A stretch of 23,292 nt of DNA from an uncultured Lachnoclostridium sp. (GCA_902464595.1 CABQJX010000031.1:1-23292); one strand, 5' to 3'; numbered from the stretch's first letter, positions 16,488 to 23,292 are shown. Translations and numbers: made by a program. The notes: generated by a model not told the origin, from the letters alone.

Positions 16488-16524
16488 AAAATCAGAAAGA
16501 TAAAAATGCAGATCGGTGGTGTCT

Positions 16525-16806
16525 ATGAATATGGACCATAGGGAAATAAAACTGGAAAATCTGATTGCATATGGCTCAAAAGCAGCAATCGTTCAAAATT
16601 TAAAAGATGCCGGATGCAGTCAGGAAACAATTGACTGCTGTCTTGACTGTCTGGATACAGGGCAAAAACAGGAGCTGTTAAAACGATTGAAAAAACATCG
16701 AAAGGGACTTCTTGAGAAAGTACATAAAGGCGAAAAACAGATTGATTGCCTTGACTATCTGGTGTTTCAGATCGGGCGATGTTCTTTTCCGCCTGATGAA
16801 CAATAA
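16525..16806 (+). CDS. Small cysteine-containing hypothetical protein
   Basis: A 93-residue protein that I cannot assign. It is rich in charged residues and predicted mostly helical, with a Cys-containing central part (GCSQETIDCCLDCLD, about 34-48). A basic stretch follows (LLKRLKKHRKGLLEKVHKG), with two more cysteines towards the C-terminus. It has no signal peptide or membrane segment. The frame is open to a GTG at 16516; I favour ATG 16525, or the ATG two codons later, because a weak GGTGGT sits a few bases upstream. The promoter directly upstream and the LysR box make it the first gene of the divergent unit, before DUF3737. The LDCLDTGQKQELLKRL region might be a small helical regulator, but that is a guess. 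Confidence 0.7.
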   Translation: MNMDHREIKLENLIAYGSKAAIVQNLKDAGCSQETIDCCLDCLDTGQKQELLKRLKKHRKGLLEKVHKGEKQIDCLDYLVFQIGRCSFPPDEQ

Positions 16807-16820
16807 AAAGGAGACCGACT

Positions 16821-16865
16821 ATGGACATAAGGGAGGAAACCAGCTATGAACATAATAGAAAATAA
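16821..16865 (+). CDS. Possible 14-codon upstream ORF overlapping the DUF3737 start
   Basis: ATG 16821 has a strong AAAAGGAG seven bases upstream, better than that of the DUF3737 gene. It encodes MDIREETSYEHNRK and stops at 16865, 20 bases inside the DUF3737 frame. The short frame contains the DUF3737 ribosome site (GGGAGG). Its translation could open or occlude that site, so it may be a coupling peptide. It could also be an accident. Confidence 0.3.
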   Translation: MDIREETSYEHNRK

Positions 16866-17688
16866 AATATTCGACGAGGAGCGTGCTCTTTATGGAAGCA
16901 ATCAGCTTTTGGTAAAAAACTGCTCCTTTGACGGCCCTGCAGACGGCGAAAGCGCACTGAAAGAATGCTGCCAAATTGAAGCTGCTCACTGCTTTTTTAA
17001 TCTCCGATACCCATTCTGGCATGATCGCGGACTTACTATCCGACATTCCGAGATGACAAGCAGCTGCCGGGCAGCCTTGTGGTATTCCGATCATGTGACA
17101 GTAACGGACAGCAAGCTCCATGGGATCAAAGCATTACGGGAATGCAGTGATGTAATGATCCAAAACTGCCACATCATTTCCCCTGAATTTGGATGGTCTG
17201 TTCGTAAAATCTGTATCGAAGATACTGCGGCAGTCAGCGAATATTTTATGATGCGCTCAGAGGATCTGACCTTTCGCAGAGTACAGCTTCAGGGGAAATA
17301 CTCCTTCCAATACATAAAAAATGCCGTCTTGGAAGATTGTACTTTCGACACAAAAGATGCGTTCTGGCATGGCGAAAATATTACTATCCGAAACAGCACC
17401 ATAAAGGGAGAATATCTGGCATGGTATTCCAATGGACTGACATTGATCAACTGTAAAATAATCGGGACTCAGCCATTTTGCTATTGCAGAAACTTGAAGC
17501 TGATTGACTGTGAAATGCTGGGAACCGATTTGGCTTTTGAAAAATCCCAGGTTGATGCAACGATCATCACCAAAGTTGACAGCATTAAAAATCCACGATC
17601 CGGCCGAATCACGGTTCCGGATGTGGGAAGCTTGATCCTGGACGATGCCAACGCAAAAGGAGAGATTCTTATTACAAATCCGAGTTAA
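16846..17688 (+). CDS. DUF3737 family protein, right-handed beta-helix
   Basis: A 280-residue protein of the DUF3737 family. The sequence is a run of short strands with recurring N-C-x-I/F and aromatic positions (FWHDRGLTI, ALWYSDHVTV, FWHGENITI, LAWYSNGLTL). Each repeat is about 20 residues, the hallmark of a right-handed parallel beta-helix like those of pectate lyases and pentapeptide-like proteins. There is no signal peptide, so it is cytoplasmic. No catalytic residues can be assigned, and the family's function is not known to me. The start ATG has GGAGG nine bases upstream. The gene follows the 93-residue protein and is probably controlled by the divergent LysR regulator. A decayed carboxymuconolactone decarboxylase gene lies behind it. 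Confidence 0.85.
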   Translation: MNIIENKIFDEERALYGSNQLLVKNCSFDGPADGESALKECCQIEAAHCFFNLRYPFWHDRGLTIRHSEMTSSCRAALWYSDHVTVTDSKLHGIKALRECSDVMIQNCHIISPEFGWSVRKICIEDTAAVSEYFMMRSEDLTFRRVQLQGKYSFQYIKNAVLEDCTFDTKDAFWHGENITIRNSTIKGEYLAWYSNGLTLINCKIIGTQPFCYCRNLKLIDCEMLGTDLAFEKSQVDATIITKVDSIKNPRSGRITVPDVGSLILDDANAKGEILITNPS

Positions 17689-17791
17689 AATGGTCAAACT
17701 GTAAGTAGAACGATTGGATCAATTGAAACTTGATGTGGGAGATCCTGTTTTTACATACGTTCCAAAAGAAAATATTAAGAGGAGGACAAAA

Positions 17792-18030
17792 ATGGCAATA
17801 CAACAAACAGCAGGCAGAGAGGCGTTAGGAGATTTCGCTCCTAAATTTGCACAATTAAATGACGATGTCCTATTCGGGGAAGTTTGGAACAGAACCAGCC
17901 AGCTTTCTTTGCGGGACAGATCGTTGGTCACTATAACCGCATAGCTGGCACGCTGTTCCCTGGAGATGTGATAAACATTCCTGCCGGTGTGAAACATTGG
18001 CACGGAGCAGCTTATACCCACGCGGTATGT
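17792..18030 (+). pseudogene. Remnant of a carboxymuconolactone decarboxylase and cupin gene
   Basis: A strong GGAGG followed by ATG 17792 opens a frame typical of the carboxymuconolactone decarboxylase (CMD/AhpD-like) family: MAIQQTAGREALGDFAPKF, then SLRDRSLVTITA. It then hits a stop codon at 17942-17944, about 50 residues in, where family members run past 100. In a different frame, starting right at this point, the DNA encodes GTLFPGDVINIPAGVKHWHG, the histidine-bearing core of a small cupin, which soon ends at 18030. The simplest reading is a deletion joining the 5' part of a CMD gene to the 3' part of an adjacent cupin gene. Both pieces lack catalytic residues and are presumably non-functional. 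An in-frame stretch before the ATG (from 17714) is unassigned. Confidence 0.75.
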
Positions 18031-18125
18031 TAAAAAATAGGAAGAAAACCTCCCGCGGATAGAAACTGTTTTCCCTGCTGCTGAATGATTTATTCCGTAA
18101 TCGTATTATATAACCGCAAACTTTA

Positions 18126-19022
18126 TCATAAGACTTCCTTTTCAAAAATGATCTTGATTTTCAGTTTGTCATTGCTGCAGACTGCTTTAATACTTCCCCC
18201 CATACGCTCAATCAGCATCTTGGCGATAGATAACCCCAATCCCGTTGAATTGCGGCTGGCTTCTACTGTATAAAATCGGTCAAACAGTCTGCCAACGGTA
18301 ACTGCGGTCAGATTATGTGCTGTGTTAGTAAAGGTAATATCCCCGTCTTTCGTCATGACAACCGACAAATCACCGTCAGAATATTTCAGCGCATTGCTGA
18401 TGATGTTGGAAATAATACGGTTAACCGCACTCACATCCAGTTCACGGAAAACAGGCTCCCCGGGTAATTCGATTTCAGGTTGGATCCCTTTCTCCTGCAT
18501 GGCCGCATAGAAAGACAGCAGGCTTTCTTCCAATGCCCGAACAAGATCCATGGGTTCCAACTTTAGTTCCTGTGAGGATGTGACAACGCTGTATCGGAAC
18601 AATTCTTCGGTCAGATTTTTCAAAACTTCGGTTCTGTTTTGAATGTGAGAAAGGTAGCGCTGAACCTTCTCACTCTTTTCCTCACGCGCCAGCAGATCAA
18701 GATAACCCTTGATCGCTGTGAGAGGCGTTCTAAGGTCGTGAGAGATATTAGTAACAGCTTCTTTCAGTTCCAAATCCCCTTGCTGATAACGCTGGCGTTC
18801 CTTGCGGAGCAAACGGAGCTGCATATTGATTGCTTCCGCCAGCTTTCGCATATAGGGATCACGGGTTGAAATATCAATAAGGATATTGGTATCTGCTGTC
18901 AATCGGTCCAGGAATGCATCATGGATTTCCTGTGCCGACTTGCGCAAAAAATAGACCTTTGCAAGAAGCACAAAGATAATCAGAATCAATATTTCGATGA
19001 TGATTAACAGCAGATTGTCCAT
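18126..19022 (-). CDS. Sensor histidine kinase without an extracellular sensor domain
   Basis: A 298-residue kinase that phosphorylates the response regulator encoded at 20785-21468. A single N-terminal hydrophobic segment (about 3-26) anchors it in the membrane. There is no extracellular loop and only a short linker before the HisKA dimerisation helix, with the phospho-accepting His95 in ISHDLRTPLTAIKGYLDLL. The ATP-binding domain has the N box NIISNALKYS (206-215) and G2 box TGLGLSIAKML (260-270); the G1 box is degenerate, as in other small kinases of this type. It is the last gene of the unit, 12 bases after the permease. Lacking a sensor domain, it probably reads the state of the neighbouring transporter or the membrane, as proposed for bacitracin-type kinases. 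Confidence 0.9.
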   Translation of the reverse strand: MDNLLLIIIEILILIIFVLLAKVYFLRKSAQEIHDAFLDRLTADTNILIDISTRDPYMRKLAEAINMQLRLLRKERQRYQQGDLELKEAVTNISHDLRTPLTAIKGYLDLLAREEKSEKVQRYLSHIQNRTEVLKNLTEELFRYSVVTSSQELKLEPMDLVRALEESLLSFYAAMQEKGIQPEIELPGEPVFRELDVSAVNRIISNIISNALKYSDGDLSVVMTKDGDITFTNTAHNLTAVTVGRLFDRFYTVEASRNSTGLGLSIAKMLIERMGGSIKAVCSNDKLKIKIIFEKEVL

Positions 19023-19034
19023 ATCCCTTTCTCC

Positions 19035-19811
19035 TTATCGAATATCCTTATTCTCAAATTCCCAGCAGCTGCCAACGAAAGAAATGGCAGTCAATAAAAA
19101 GCTGCAGATTCCCGTGTATATAGGCTGAGGCACGTTCCAGACAGACAGCTGAGCAGCCTGCCCGGTAGGATTTAGGTTATGTAAAAGCAGATAAACCTGC
19201 CGAACAGCACCTTCTGCGTAATGGGGATTCATAGCGCCATTTTTATAGGGGGGCTGTACCAAAATACTGTTTGTATGCAGCGCCAGCAGCAGCATTAAGA
19301 AGGATATGATCATGGAGACCAGGATTCCTCTGGATTGGTTGGCACACAGCAATGTCAGACCGGCAAAGAAACATCCCTGAGCTATACTCGTCAATAGACC
19401 GATCAGCGTAAAACGCAAAACATCCACTGCTTTAACGTCCACTTCAAAAAATGGCAGACTCAACATGGCTGTAAACATGATGACTATCAAATAAATGCTT
19501 CCGCATCCCATTGCTGCAGCTGCCAGCTGAGCCAGCACGTAGTCTCGGCGGCAAGGTATACTCAACAGCTTGCACCGAACAAATCCTCCTGAAAAATCTT
19601 GTCCTAAAAAGAAGCTGACAAAGGCTGCCGAAGCCATGCCCCAAAGAGTTAAGGGCAGAAAGATCACCCGACTGATCGGCACGGTGTAATCCATAGCGGT
19701 AGCTTGAATTGCGACAAAACCGGCGGCAGTCACTAACATTCCGATCAAGCAGAGCCAAAAAGCAGGACTTTTCCTCAGACGGCACAGCTCGGCACGGAAA
19801 CACTTAACCAT
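19035..19811 (-). CDS. ABC-2 type permease subunit
   Basis: A 258-residue membrane protein with about six hydrophobic segments after a basic cytoplasmic N-terminus (CFRAELCRLRKSPAFW). This layout is typical of ABC-2 export permeases of the lantibiotic-immunity/BcrB kind. ATG 19811 is preceded by GGAGG at eight bases and overlaps the ATPase stop by eight bases, so the two are translationally coupled. The substrate is likely a membrane-active peptide or lipid, inferred from the two-component neighbours. It has no large extracellular domain and therefore is not the BceB type. Other ABC-2 exports, such as of a lipid or small molecule, remain possible. Confidence 0.85.
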   Translation of the reverse strand: MVKCFRAELCRLRKSPAFWLCLIGMLVTAAGFVAIQATAMDYTVPISRVIFLPLTLWGMASAAFVSFFLGQDFSGGFVRCKLLSIPCRRDYVLAQLAAAAMGCGSIYLIVIMFTAMLSLPFFEVDVKAVDVLRFTLIGLLTSIAQGCFFAGLTLLCANQSRGILVSMIISFLMLLLALHTNSILVQPPYKNGAMNPHYAEGAVRQVYLLLHNLNPTGQAAQLSVWNVPQPIYTGICSFLLTAISFVGSCWEFENKDIR

Positions 19812-20718
19812 GGAAACCACCTCCCACTAAAGAAATATAGTAACTCTCCAGACTTTCATTCTTTTCCTGCATTGACATCACTTCACAATTTTCTTTTTGA
19901 AGAGCCATGGTAATATGAGTCACATTGACTTTGGCGAATATATCAGCTGTCGTTTCAGACAGGATTTTGTATTCCAGATTCATAGAATCCAGAACACGAG
20001 CCAGAACTGTGGTATCGCTCACTTCTATGTGGATACATTTCCGGAAGGCAGCTTCCAACTCTCCTGCGCTCAGTTCTTTTACCATACGTCCACTATCAAT
20101 AATGCCATAATAGGTAGCCAGACGAGACAGCTCGTCCAAAATATGACTGGAAATTAGAACCGTGATCTGCCTTTCACGATTTAGTTTCAAAATCAGTTCC
20201 CGCATTTCCACAATCCCCTGTGGATCAAGCCCATTTACAGGCTCGTCAAGAACGAGAAAGTCAGGATCTCCAGCCAATGCAATGGCAATCCCCAAACGCT
20301 GCTTCATACCTAAGGAAAAGTTCTTTGCTTTTTTCTTCCCAGTATTCTCCAGACCTACCAGCTTCAGCAGTTCAGGGATACCGTCATAAGAAGGAAGACC
20401 GAGAACGAGATACTGCTGTTTCAGATTTTCCTCTGCGGTCATATCCGTATAGATAGATGGTGTTTCCACCACAGCACCCATGCGGCGGCGGGATTTCATA
20501 ATGTCTTTGGAGGTATTGCAGATTCCATACAGGGTAAAGTCACCGGAGGTTGGCTTCTGCAATCCGCATATGAGTCGAATTAAAGTAGTCTTACCAGCAC
20601 CATTTTTCCCTACAAAGCCATAAATAGAGCCTTTAGGAACATTCATGGTAAGACCATTCAGTGCCTGAAAGTTTTTATACTTTTTTGTAAGATTCTTTGT
20701 TTGCAAAATATAGTCCAT
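19804..20718 (-). CDS. ABC transporter ATP-binding protein, BcrA-like
   Basis: A 304-residue cytoplasmic ATPase. It has Walker A GKNGAGKT (37-44), the Q-loop near CGLQKPTSG, the signature SLGMKQR (135-141), Walker B FLVLDEP (154-160) with the catalytic glutamate, and the switch histidine in SSHILDEL. The C-terminal extension after residue 220 is typical of BcrA/lantibiotic-immunity (LanF) ATPases, which power ABC-2 exporters that remove antimicrobial peptides from the membrane. The start follows AAAGGAGG. It is the first gene after a promoter overlapped by four TCTTGAC repeats, so it is probably induced by the response regulator just upstream. Confidence 0.92.
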   Translation of the reverse strand: MDYILQTKNLTKKYKNFQALNGLTMNVPKGSIYGFVGKNGAGKTTLIRLICGLQKPTSGDFTLYGICNTSKDIMKSRRRMGAVVETPSIYTDMTAEENLKQQYLVLGLPSYDGIPELLKLVGLENTGKKKAKNFSLGMKQRLGIAIALAGDPDFLVLDEPVNGLDPQGIVEMRELILKLNRERQITVLISSHILDELSRLATYYGIIDSGRMVKELSAGELEAAFRKCIHIEVSDTTVLARVLDSMNLEYKILSETTADIFAKVNVTHITMALQKENCEVMSMQEKNESLESYYISLVGGGFHG

Positions 20719-20748
20719 AATGGATTGCCTCCTTTGATGACTCTAGTT

Positions 20749-20777
20749 TATAAAATCAAAGTCAAGAAAGCGGTCAA
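20749..20777 (-). promoter_or_regulatory. Promoter of the ABC transporter-kinase genes
   Basis: On the minus strand TTGACC (20777-20772), 17 bases, TTTATA (20754-20749). The -35 is itself part of one of the TCTTGAC repeats. The promoter lies between the response regulator gene and the ATPase gene. Confidence 0.6.
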
Positions 20778-20801
20778 GAAAATGTCAAGATTTCGTCAAG
20801 A
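20761..20801 (-). repeat. Four TCTTGAC direct repeats, likely response-regulator binding site
   Basis: TCTTGAC is present four times on the minus strand at 20801-20795, 20790-20784, 20779-20773 and 20767-20761. Start-to-start spacing is 11, 11 and 12 bases, about one helical turn. They overlap the 3' end of the response regulator gene and the -35 of the transporter promoter. OmpR-type regulators bind such direct repeats. Confidence 0.72.
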
Positions 20802-21468
20802 TTTCTTGTTCTTTCAGTTTGAAACCGATCCCCCAGACCGTTTCCACATAGTCTGCACCACTAACATCTTGCATTTTCCTGCGAAGATTGCTGATATGCT
20901 GCTTCAAGGAACGTTCTGTACAATCAGGGGTATCCAGACTGATCCTGTCAAGCAGAATACTCTTGGCAATGACCTGTTTCGGATTCTCCATCAGCAGTTT
21001 CAAAATGGCATATTCTGTTCTTGTCAGCTTCACTGGCTGATCTTGTACAGTCAAAGAAAGGGATCTTGTATCCAAAGCCAAATCTCCCACAGAGAGGAAT
21101 GGGCTGTCAGCCTGCTGCTCTGTCTTGCGAAGCTGAACGGTAATTCGCGCAAGGAGTTCCTTTATATCAAACGGTTTGGTCATGTAATCCGCAGCACCAC
21201 CTAACAGAAGATTTACCTTATCCTGCACGTCCACTTTTGCACTGAGAATCATGACCGGAATGTTCTCTATATGCGGCAAAACTTCCTCTCCGGACAGTCC
21301 CGGCAGCATCAGATCCAGCAACACCAAATCGGGCTTGTTTTGTGAAAGAAGATATAAAGCTTCTGTCCCTGAATATGCGCGAAGAACTGAATAACCCTCT
21401 TGTTTCAGCACTTCCGCCAGCATATCTCCGATATGAATGTCATCATCTACGATTGCAATTGTTTTCAT
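20785..21468 (-). CDS. OmpR-family response regulator
   Basis: A 227-residue two-component regulator. The receiver domain starts MKTIAIVDDD with the acidic pocket at Asp8/9, the phospho-accepting Asp52 in LLDLMLPG and the conserved Lys98 in MTKPF. A winged-helix DNA-binding domain follows from about residue 125 (LALDTRSLSL) to the end, with KLTRTEYAILKLLMENP and VWGIGFKL as landmarks. I use ATG 21468, preceded by GAGGAAGG; the frame opens five codons earlier without a good ribosome site. It pairs with the kinase at 18126-19022. The four TCTTGAC repeats downstream of its stop are its probable target, driving the ABC transporter and the kinase. Confidence 0.93.
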   Translation of the reverse strand: MKTIAIVDDDIHIGDMLAEVLKQEGYSVLRAYSGTEALYLLSQNKPDLVLLDLMLPGLSGEEVLPHIENIPVMILSAKVDVQDKVNLLLGGAADYMTKPFDIKELLARITVQLRKTEQQADSPFLSVGDLALDTRSLSLTVQDQPVKLTRTEYAILKLLMENPKQVIAKSILLDRISLDTPDCTERSLKQHISNLRRKMQDVSGADYVETVWGIGFKLKEQEILTKS

Positions 21469-21505
21469 TTTCCTTCCTCGCAATTTTTCATTAAAAATGG
21501 TTTTC

Positions 21506-21534
21506 TGTTCCGTGTGATTCTATTTTTCGGAACA
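21506..21534. promoter_or_regulatory. Inverted repeat upstream of the response regulator
   Basis: TGTTCCG (21506-21512) and CGGAACA (21528-21534) form a perfect 7-base inverted repeat with a 15-base spacer. A TAGAAT that could be a -10 on the minus strand lies between the arms. It may be an operator for the regulator gene; no good -35 is seen, so this is tentative. Confidence 0.35.
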
Positions 21535-21576
21535 CGAAAAAACTCCATCACACTCAACTGGCGAAAGCCAACAAAA

Positions 21577-21616
21577 AAAGCCGGGATTTCTTTTTATTTC
21601 AAAGGCTCTCGGCTTT
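21577..21616 (-). terminator. Rho-independent terminator
   Basis: Arms AAAGCCGGGA (21577-21586) and TCTCGGCTTT (21607-21616) pair over ten positions with one G-U. On the minus strand the stem is followed by a run of seven T. It closes the AT-rich right-hand region and insulates the response regulator promoter. Confidence 0.75.
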
Positions 21617-21664
21617 ACTTATTTTATTCCCACTCGACAAAGCCTAATCAATTTTGTTTAGAGA

Positions 21665-21712
21665 TTATTCTCTGTCATATTCGTGGTGCTCTTGATTATT
21701 TGATGTATCCAT
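21665..21712 (-). CDS. Possible 3' end of a lost gene (15 codons)
   Basis: On the minus strand a short frame MDTSNNQEHHEYDRE ends in TAA at 21665, about 50 bases before the terminator hairpin. The polar, acidic composition looks like a protein tail and the open frame extends about nine codons upstream of the ATG. No ribosome site is visible. I read it as the probable tail of a deleted gene; it could be chance. Confidence 0.25.
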   Translation of the reverse strand: MDTSNNQEHHEYDRE

Positions 21713-21865
21713 ATTATCCTGCCTATATGGGCTAATGTTATCAGTTTGTTATCAGGATTGATAACACACGCTCTGAAACTGTGGATAATAGCAATATATT
21801 CCGGCTCAAATTATAAGCGGTTTTGCTTAGAAATACAATAAAAATTTCCGGTCTTCCTTCACAAA
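21713..21865. other. AT-rich intergenic DNA with a GTTATCA inverted repeat
   Basis: GTTATCA-GGAT-TGATAAC (21748-21765) is a perfect inverted repeat with a third GTTATCA copy at 21737. A further small inverted repeat, CCATAT and ATATGG, lies at about 21709-21730. They may be regulatory or recombination sites. Otherwise nothing gene-like is seen in the stretch 21484-21865 beyond the terminator and inverted repeats listed separately. Confidence 0.4.
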
Positions 21866-23027
21866 TTATTTTTCCAAACTAATCCAAATTTCTGGTGTTA
21901 AATTCAGAGCCACCGCCGCCTTTTTAAAATCATTTAATGCATCCAACAGATGAAATGATTTAAAATCTGAAAGTTTGGTTAACCTCTTTCGATTAACTAA
22001 CATCCATAAGCATACACTGCGTCCATTAAACACATTTTCCCCTATTTCTCCCGCATTAGCTAATCTCAAAGATGTTGTAGCCTGTTTTACCAAATAAACT
22101 AAATCTGCCTGTTGATGCTGATCCTTTATCATAACCACGCTCTCATCATCCATAAGATCTGCCTTCTCTATGCAATATTTTCCATTAAACTCCACAGTAA
22201 TTTGCAATAGTTCCTTTAATTTCTTGGAAAATAAAGCTTCGTCATTTTCATTATAAAATATTACCCTGATAGAATTATATTTTCCTTTAATTTTTTCTTT
22301 ATTATCAGAAATTGCTTCACGAATATAATTTATATTCAAAGTATCACTAATATCTGACAAATCCGTTTTGAAGAGTTTAAGTGAATATCTATAATCATTC
22401 GAAAAATTAAAACTAACTCCTGTCAACCAGTAATCACTAACATCAACATCCATAACAAAATCCCCAAAATGTTTATCTAATTCTTCATTTAAAGAATCAA
22501 GAACATTCTTATCAATAACTTTATGATATCTTGGAAGTTTAATATTTACTTCTGCTTTCAATGCTTTTTCAATCTCATCCGTAAAACAATAAAGTTCCAG
22601 TGGACTTAAATGAAAACTTTTTCCCAGCTGACGTAAATGTTTGGGAATGTTTCATTTTTAGTCCTTGTGGATCAAGGATTCGTTCTGCAAGATTTAATCC
22701 AAAATCCTTATCACAATATTTACGAACAATAAAATGCGTCTGTCCATAGGAAAATGCATATAAATAATCATTTTTCTGTATTAGGAAAAGTCCTGAAACG
22801 GATTCACTGCCTATATTTTCAGTGTAGTATGCAAATTTTTCTTCTGATAATAACTGCTGATAATATTCCAACCAGCCTCTGTTTTGGGAATGTTTTTTCG
22901 CAAATATAATGCCGAATAACTGTTTTTATCTTCATTATCTGCCTCACATTCAAATCCATTATCTTCCAACTTCAACTGTCAAATCACCAACTTTGTCATT
23001 TTCAATTCTAAAAACATTAACCTTCAT
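21866..23027 (-). pseudogene. Frameshifted gene resembling DUF6119/TIGR04141 sporadic proteins
   Basis: An ATG at 23027, behind AAGGTGG, opens MKVNVFRIENDKVGDL but stops near 22960. The reading continues in another frame (EDNGFECEADNEDK, KNIPKTEAGW), then in a third (WLEYYQQLLSEEKFAYY) to 22575, and finally in a fourth segment (SFHLSPLELYCFTDEIEKAL) down to 21866. At least three frameshifts are therefore needed. The part GLFLIQKNDYLYAFSYGQ with KDFGLNLAERILDPQGLK resembles the conserved FGLRVALN region of the sporadically distributed DUF6119/TIGR04141 family. The C-terminal half (VVMIKDQHQQADLVYLVKQ, NGRSVCLWMLVNRK) I cannot place. The family tends to sit near defence and mobile genes. Pieces are visibly AT-rich compared with the rest of the window. 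Sequencing error is possible, but three breaks argue for real decay. Confidence 0.6.
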
Positions 23028-23074
23028 GTAATCCCACCTTCTTCCCTCAAAAAATTTATCACATTATCTGTTTT

Positions 23075-23292
23075 CTAATTGTTTTTTCCTGTATCTTCAA
23101 TAAGATTCCGTTTCAATACCTGTATCGTTTCCTGATTCTTTTTAAGAATTTCAAGTTGTCGATATGCCTTTTCTCGTAATATCTTTAGTCGTTCAATTTT
23201 AGGCACATCCTGTCTTATCAAATCTGCATTTGTATCCTCCAGATTGATAAGCACAACCAATTCTTCCGCAGAAGCAAAATCTCTGATATTAG
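23075..23292 (-). CDS. Unassigned protein, C-terminal part only
   Basis: The frame is open to the right edge and ends at 23075, giving the last 72 residues. The visible sequence has FASAEELVVLINLEDTNADL, then a long charged helix (KIERLKILREKAYRQLEILKK and onward) ending DTGKNN, with heptad-like spacing suggesting a coiled coil. No family can be named. It precedes the frameshifted gene by about 50 bases on the same strand, so the two were probably one operon. Confidence 0.55.
   Translation of the reverse strand, partial: NIRDFASAEELVVLINLEDTNADLIRQDVPKIERLKILREKAYRQLEILKKNQETIQVLKRNLIEDTGKNN

Noticed and set aside
17257..17697. A 146-codon minus-strand frame opposite the DUF3737 gene
   Set aside because: It is a shadow of the beta-helix repeats with no ribosome site or homology that I can recognise.
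18031..18125. Possible terminator after the sensor kinase
   Set aside because: On the minus strand GGGAAAAC and GTTTTC could pair ahead of a T-run, but the stem is only about six bases with a long loop.
20761..20801. CRISPR-like reading of the TCTTGAC repeats
   Set aside because: The units are seven bases at one-turn spacing next to a promoter; there are no spacers of CRISPR size and no cas genes.

Overview
The window looks like a chromosomal stretch of a Gram-positive anaerobe of the Clostridia, most likely Lachnospiraceae. This rests on strong AGGAGG-type ribosome sites, a proline T-box leader in front of an archaeal/eukaryotic-type prolyl-tRNA synthetase, a YtvI-like AI-2E family membrane protein, a ribose-type ABC operon and a BcrA-type transporter with its own two-component system. 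No rRNA, tRNA, CRISPR array or complete insertion sequence is visible. Genus and species cannot be fixed from the sequence alone.

Layout. Bases 1-4.1 kb are housekeeping, all on the minus strand: the N-terminus of a CCA-adding enzyme, a small unassigned winged-helix-like protein, proS with its T-box leader, and an AI-2E family transporter. Bases 4.2-11.07 kb hold a seven-gene minus-strand sugar operon, in transcription order rbsR-deoC-rbsK-rbsD-rbsA-rbsC-rbsB. It has one convincing promoter and four CCGG-centred operator-like boxes upstream of the repressor gene. The presence of deoC, and a kinase active-site change, suggest that 2-deoxyribose may be a substrate in addition to, or instead of, ribose.

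Bases 11.07-15.17 kb are a complete type IIS restriction-modification cassette, also on the minus strand: two D12-class adenine methyltransferases followed by an AlwI-family endonuclease. The endonuclease stop codon overlaps an operator palindrome of the sugar operon and no terminator is visible between them. Bases 15.5-18.0 kb hold a LysR regulator divergent from a plus-strand pair, a 93-residue unknown protein and a DUF3737 beta-helix protein. Behind the pair lies a decayed carboxymuconolactone decarboxylase/cupin remnant.

Bases 18.1-21.5 kb are a response regulator, ABC ATPase, ABC-2 permease and sensor kinase on the minus strand, resembling bacitracin/lantibiotic-type peptide-resistance modules. 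Four TCTTGAC direct repeats overlap the transporter promoter and look like the regulator's binding site. From about 21.5 kb to the end the DNA becomes visibly AT-rich and fragmentary: a terminator, a possible 3' gene remnant, a frameshifted gene resembling the N-terminus of DUF6119/TIGR04141 proteins, and the C-terminus of an unassigned coiled protein. This end looks like the edge of a horizontally acquired, decaying accessory island.
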